Source of the DNA: Rhodospirillaceae bacterium
Lineage (GTDB): Bacteria; Pseudomonadota; Alphaproteobacteria; Rhodospirillales; 2-02-FULL-58-16
DNA length: 14,674 nucleotides
Assembly (NCBI GenBank): GCA_013349695.1
Contig: DUZD01000041.1
Span: 1-14,674 of the forward strand
Direction: 5' to 3'
Of this stretch, positions 13,184 to 14,674 are shown in pieces (the first letter of the stretch is position 1; each line of letters begins with the position of its first letter). Both the position numbers and the translations under genes were made by a program. The notes beneath the pieces were generated by a model. The model did not search any database, was not told the origin of the DNA, and saw only the letters and a program-made list of their open reading frames with translations.

Positions 13184-14293
13184 ATGACAATCAGCCAAAT
13201 AAGCGATCTCCCCAAATTAATCGAACTTGACGACACCACCAAGGACGTCGTCCTCGGTTCCTTGAAGCTTGTGCTCAAAAGACTCAAGAACAAAGAGCTG
13301 ATTGCCGCCGAGATCGAATACCGGGACCTGCTCAACGATCCCAACCGGATGCACGAATTCATCGCCTGTTTCAAAAAAAACCTGAAGGTCGGCCGCGATC
13401 TCGCCTTGAACCAGCGGGGCCAACCGGTGAAGAATTTTTCCGAACAACTGGTCTGCGGCATGTCGCTGGCCCAGATCGAACGCCTTTTGGTCTATACCTG
13501 CGCCAAGAAAATCTACCGCAAGAAGGCGGCGGAAGAAGACCGCCAGAAAACCGCGAAACCCAAGGATGCCAAAAAAGGATGGCTGCGGGGCGGCAAGCAG
13601 GCCGGCAAGCAGGCCGCCAAGAAAACAACCTCCGAGGTGCCCGATGAGATCAAGGCCATCATTGCCTTTGACTGGCAGTTGCCGATGTTGGAAACCTACG
13701 TCTTCCGGCTGCGACATGGGCATCTCATGGAATTGGGTGACGGGGTGCTGGCGATCAAATCGCCCGAGGCCCTCGAAGTGGTGGCCGCAACCGACCCCGT
13801 GAGCTTGAAAGGGGCGAAACAAGCGGTGGGAGAAAGGTTCCTGGAAATGCTGGAGGCCAATGCCGCCGCCGTTCTGGGCTTGGCGTGCTGCGATAAAAAG
13901 AAGCTGGCAATGATCTCTCAGTTTGCCGGTCGCCGCGTTTGGGATGTTTTTGCCGGCGATCCGGAACTCTTGGTCGAAATCCTCGGCTGCGAACGGTATA
14001 TCCTCAAGGCCTTGGGCCCGAGCGTCGCCGACCTTGGCGTCGAATCCTTTCGCACTCTCGAGGGCATCTCCGAGACGGTGCTGGAACCGTTACTGGAAGC
14101 CTTCCGCGAGGTTTTCGGCGAGCGCGGAAAAGTGCTCCTCAACGACCCGGATTTTGTCGGCAACCACCTGAGAAAAGTCGCCAGGGATTTCCGCTCAATG
14201 AGCGCCAAAACCGAAGGCGAGATGCAATCGATCAAGAATTCCGCCGTCATCGTGTTGCAAACGATACAGCAGGAAATCGCCGCCGGCCGATAA
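13184..14293 (+). CDS. Hypothetical protein of 369 residues, two domains joined by a lysine-rich linker
   Basis: I do not recognise this protein. It has no signal peptide or membrane helix and is probably cytoplasmic. An N-terminal helical part (about 1-110) contains LGSLKLVLKRLKNKELIAAE and SEQLVCGMSLAQIERLLVY. A very basic linker (about 107-150: KKIYRKKAAEEDR, then GGKQAGKQAAKK) follows. A larger C-terminal part (about 155-369) begins PDEIKAIIAFDWQLPMLETYVFRLRHGHLMELGDG and is mostly helical. The linker contains a 12-bp tandem duplication. The start at ATG 13184 is preceded by only a weak ribosome-binding site. The downstream 113-residue gene follows after 36 nt on the same strand, so they are probably co-transcribed. 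Composition and codon use match the GC-rich flanks, so it looks resident rather than acquired. Confidence 0.82.
   Translation: MTISQISDLPKLIELDDTTKDVVLGSLKLVLKRLKNKELIAAEIEYRDLLNDPNRMHEFIACFKKNLKVGRDLALNQRGQPVKNFSEQLVCGMSLAQIERLLVYTCAKKIYRKKAAEEDRQKTAKPKDAKKGWLRGGKQAGKQAAKKTTSEVPDEIKAIIAFDWQLPMLETYVFRLRHGHLMELGDGVLAIKSPEALEVVAATDPVSLKGAKQAVGERFLEMLEANAAAVLGLACCDKKKLAMISQFAGRRVWDVFAGDPELLVEILGCERYILKALGPSVADLGVESFRTLEGISETVLEPLLEAFREVFGERGKVLLNDPDFVGNHLRKVARDFRSMSAKTEGEMQSIKNSAVIVLQTIQQEIAAGR
13592..13615 (+). repeat. Two tandem copies of a 12-bp unit in the linker
   Basis: GGCAAGCAGGCC occurs twice in a row (13592-13603 and 13604-13615). It encodes the repeated Gly-Lys-Gln-Ala of the basic linker. 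Such a unit can gain or lose copies without breaking the frame. Confidence 0.85.
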
Positions 14294-14329
14294 CCTAAGG
14301 AACGGGCTTGGACCCGAGGAAAAAGACTC

Positions 14330-14671
14330 ATGTTTTTCGTCAAGCGCGACTCTGGGGGGCGGGTGGAGGCCCTTTTCAGGAACAAGCCCCAAAACGATGC
14401 CGAGGAACTGCCCGCCGGCCATCCCGACATCATGGATTTCCTGACCGGCGGGGGGAAAAAAACCAAGGCCGTTTGGGCCGAGGCCGACCTCGGCATGGCC
14501 AGGGTGCTCGAGGACCTGATCGTGATCCTTTTGCGCCGGGAAGTGGTTTCCTTTACCGACCTGCCGCTGGAAGCCCAGCAAAAACTGGTCATCCGTCACA
14601 ATAAGCGCGGCGATCTCGGCTTCGTCGCCCGCCTTTTCCCGTCCAGCGACGAAGACGAGCTGGGTGACTAG
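14330..14671 (+). CDS. Conserved small protein ('tryptophan synthase subunit beta like' family)
   Basis: 113 residues. The pattern M(F/Y)FVKRDSGGRVEALFR, then EELPAGHPDIMDFL, then DLGMARVLEDLIVILLRREVVSFTDLPLEAQQKL matches a short proteobacterial family that databases often label 'tryptophan synthase subunit beta like'. The label is inherited. Nothing here resembles TrpB: there is no pyridoxal-phosphate lysine motif, and the protein is far too short. The central ARVLEDLIVILLRREVVSFTDLP looks like a helical core, and the C-terminus is acidic (SSDEDELGD). The start at ATG 14330 has GAGGAA about 9 nt upstream. It follows the 369-residue gene by 36 nt and ends 3 nt before the window edge. Function unknown. 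Confidence 0.8.
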   Translation: MFFVKRDSGGRVEALFRNKPQNDAEELPAGHPDIMDFLTGGGKKTKAVWAEADLGMARVLEDLIVILLRREVVSFTDLPLEAQQKLVIRHNKRGDLGFVARLFPSSDEDELGD

Positions 14672-14674
14672 TAC

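Noticed and set aside
1..14674. CRISPR arrays, insertion sequences, transposases, integrases, replication origins
   Set aside because: No regularly spaced repeats, terminal inverted repeats with a transposase, or integrase gene were seen. The island-like HEPN region has no mobility gene of its own in view.

Overview
The window is GC-rich DNA from a bacterium that looks alphaproteobacterial (Rhodospirillales-like). The argJ-mutT gene order, the Mrp-type antiporter subunits and the high-GC codon use suggest this, but no marker fixes the genus. It has 18 protein-coding genes I can support (the first cut by the window edge) and one tRNA gene that carries an intron.

Region by region: (1) Positions 2-637 are the 3' end of a flavin/2Fe-2S oxidoreductase of the phthalate-dioxygenase-reductase/VanB type. 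It converges on a small exported DUF192 protein (734-1237, minus). (2) Positions 1576-8953 (plus) form one tightly packed ten-gene operon for a membrane cation/proton antiporter complex. The order is E, F, G, a fused MbhD/MbhE-like (DUF4040) subunit, B, C, D1, D2, an unknown 83-residue two-helix membrane protein, and D3. This is the gene order of the antiporter module of archaeal membrane-bound hydrogenases (Mbh), not the textbook mrpABCDEFG order. Full-length MrpA is missing, and there are three complete proton-channel subunits. No hydrogenase or NADH-dehydrogenase subunit is present in the window. (3) Positions 8954-10004 are a visibly AT-richer insert with a two-gene minus-strand unit: a HEPN-domain protein and an unrecognised partner. 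(4) Positions 10005-10309 (minus) are a tRNA-Leu(UAA) gene split after anticodon base U34 by a 218-nt group I intron of the class known from cyanobacterial tRNA-Leu(UAA). (5) Positions 10337-12799 (minus) hold argJ, a MutT-type Nudix hydrolase and a CinA-N/MoaB-like molybdopterin-binding-domain protein, probably one operon that may read on into the tRNA. (6) After a 384-nt gap, 13184-14671 (plus) encode a 369-residue protein I do not recognise and a 113-residue conserved protein of the family misleadingly labelled 'tryptophan synthase subunit beta like'.

The most interesting items are the intron-bearing tRNA-Leu(UAA), the MrpA-less three-channel antiporter operon with its unknown small subunit and a probable non-AUG (ATC) start, and a 21/23-nt copy of the intron's P7/S segment at 8976-8998 on the far side of the HEPN unit. 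That copy hints at an intron-linked insertion.
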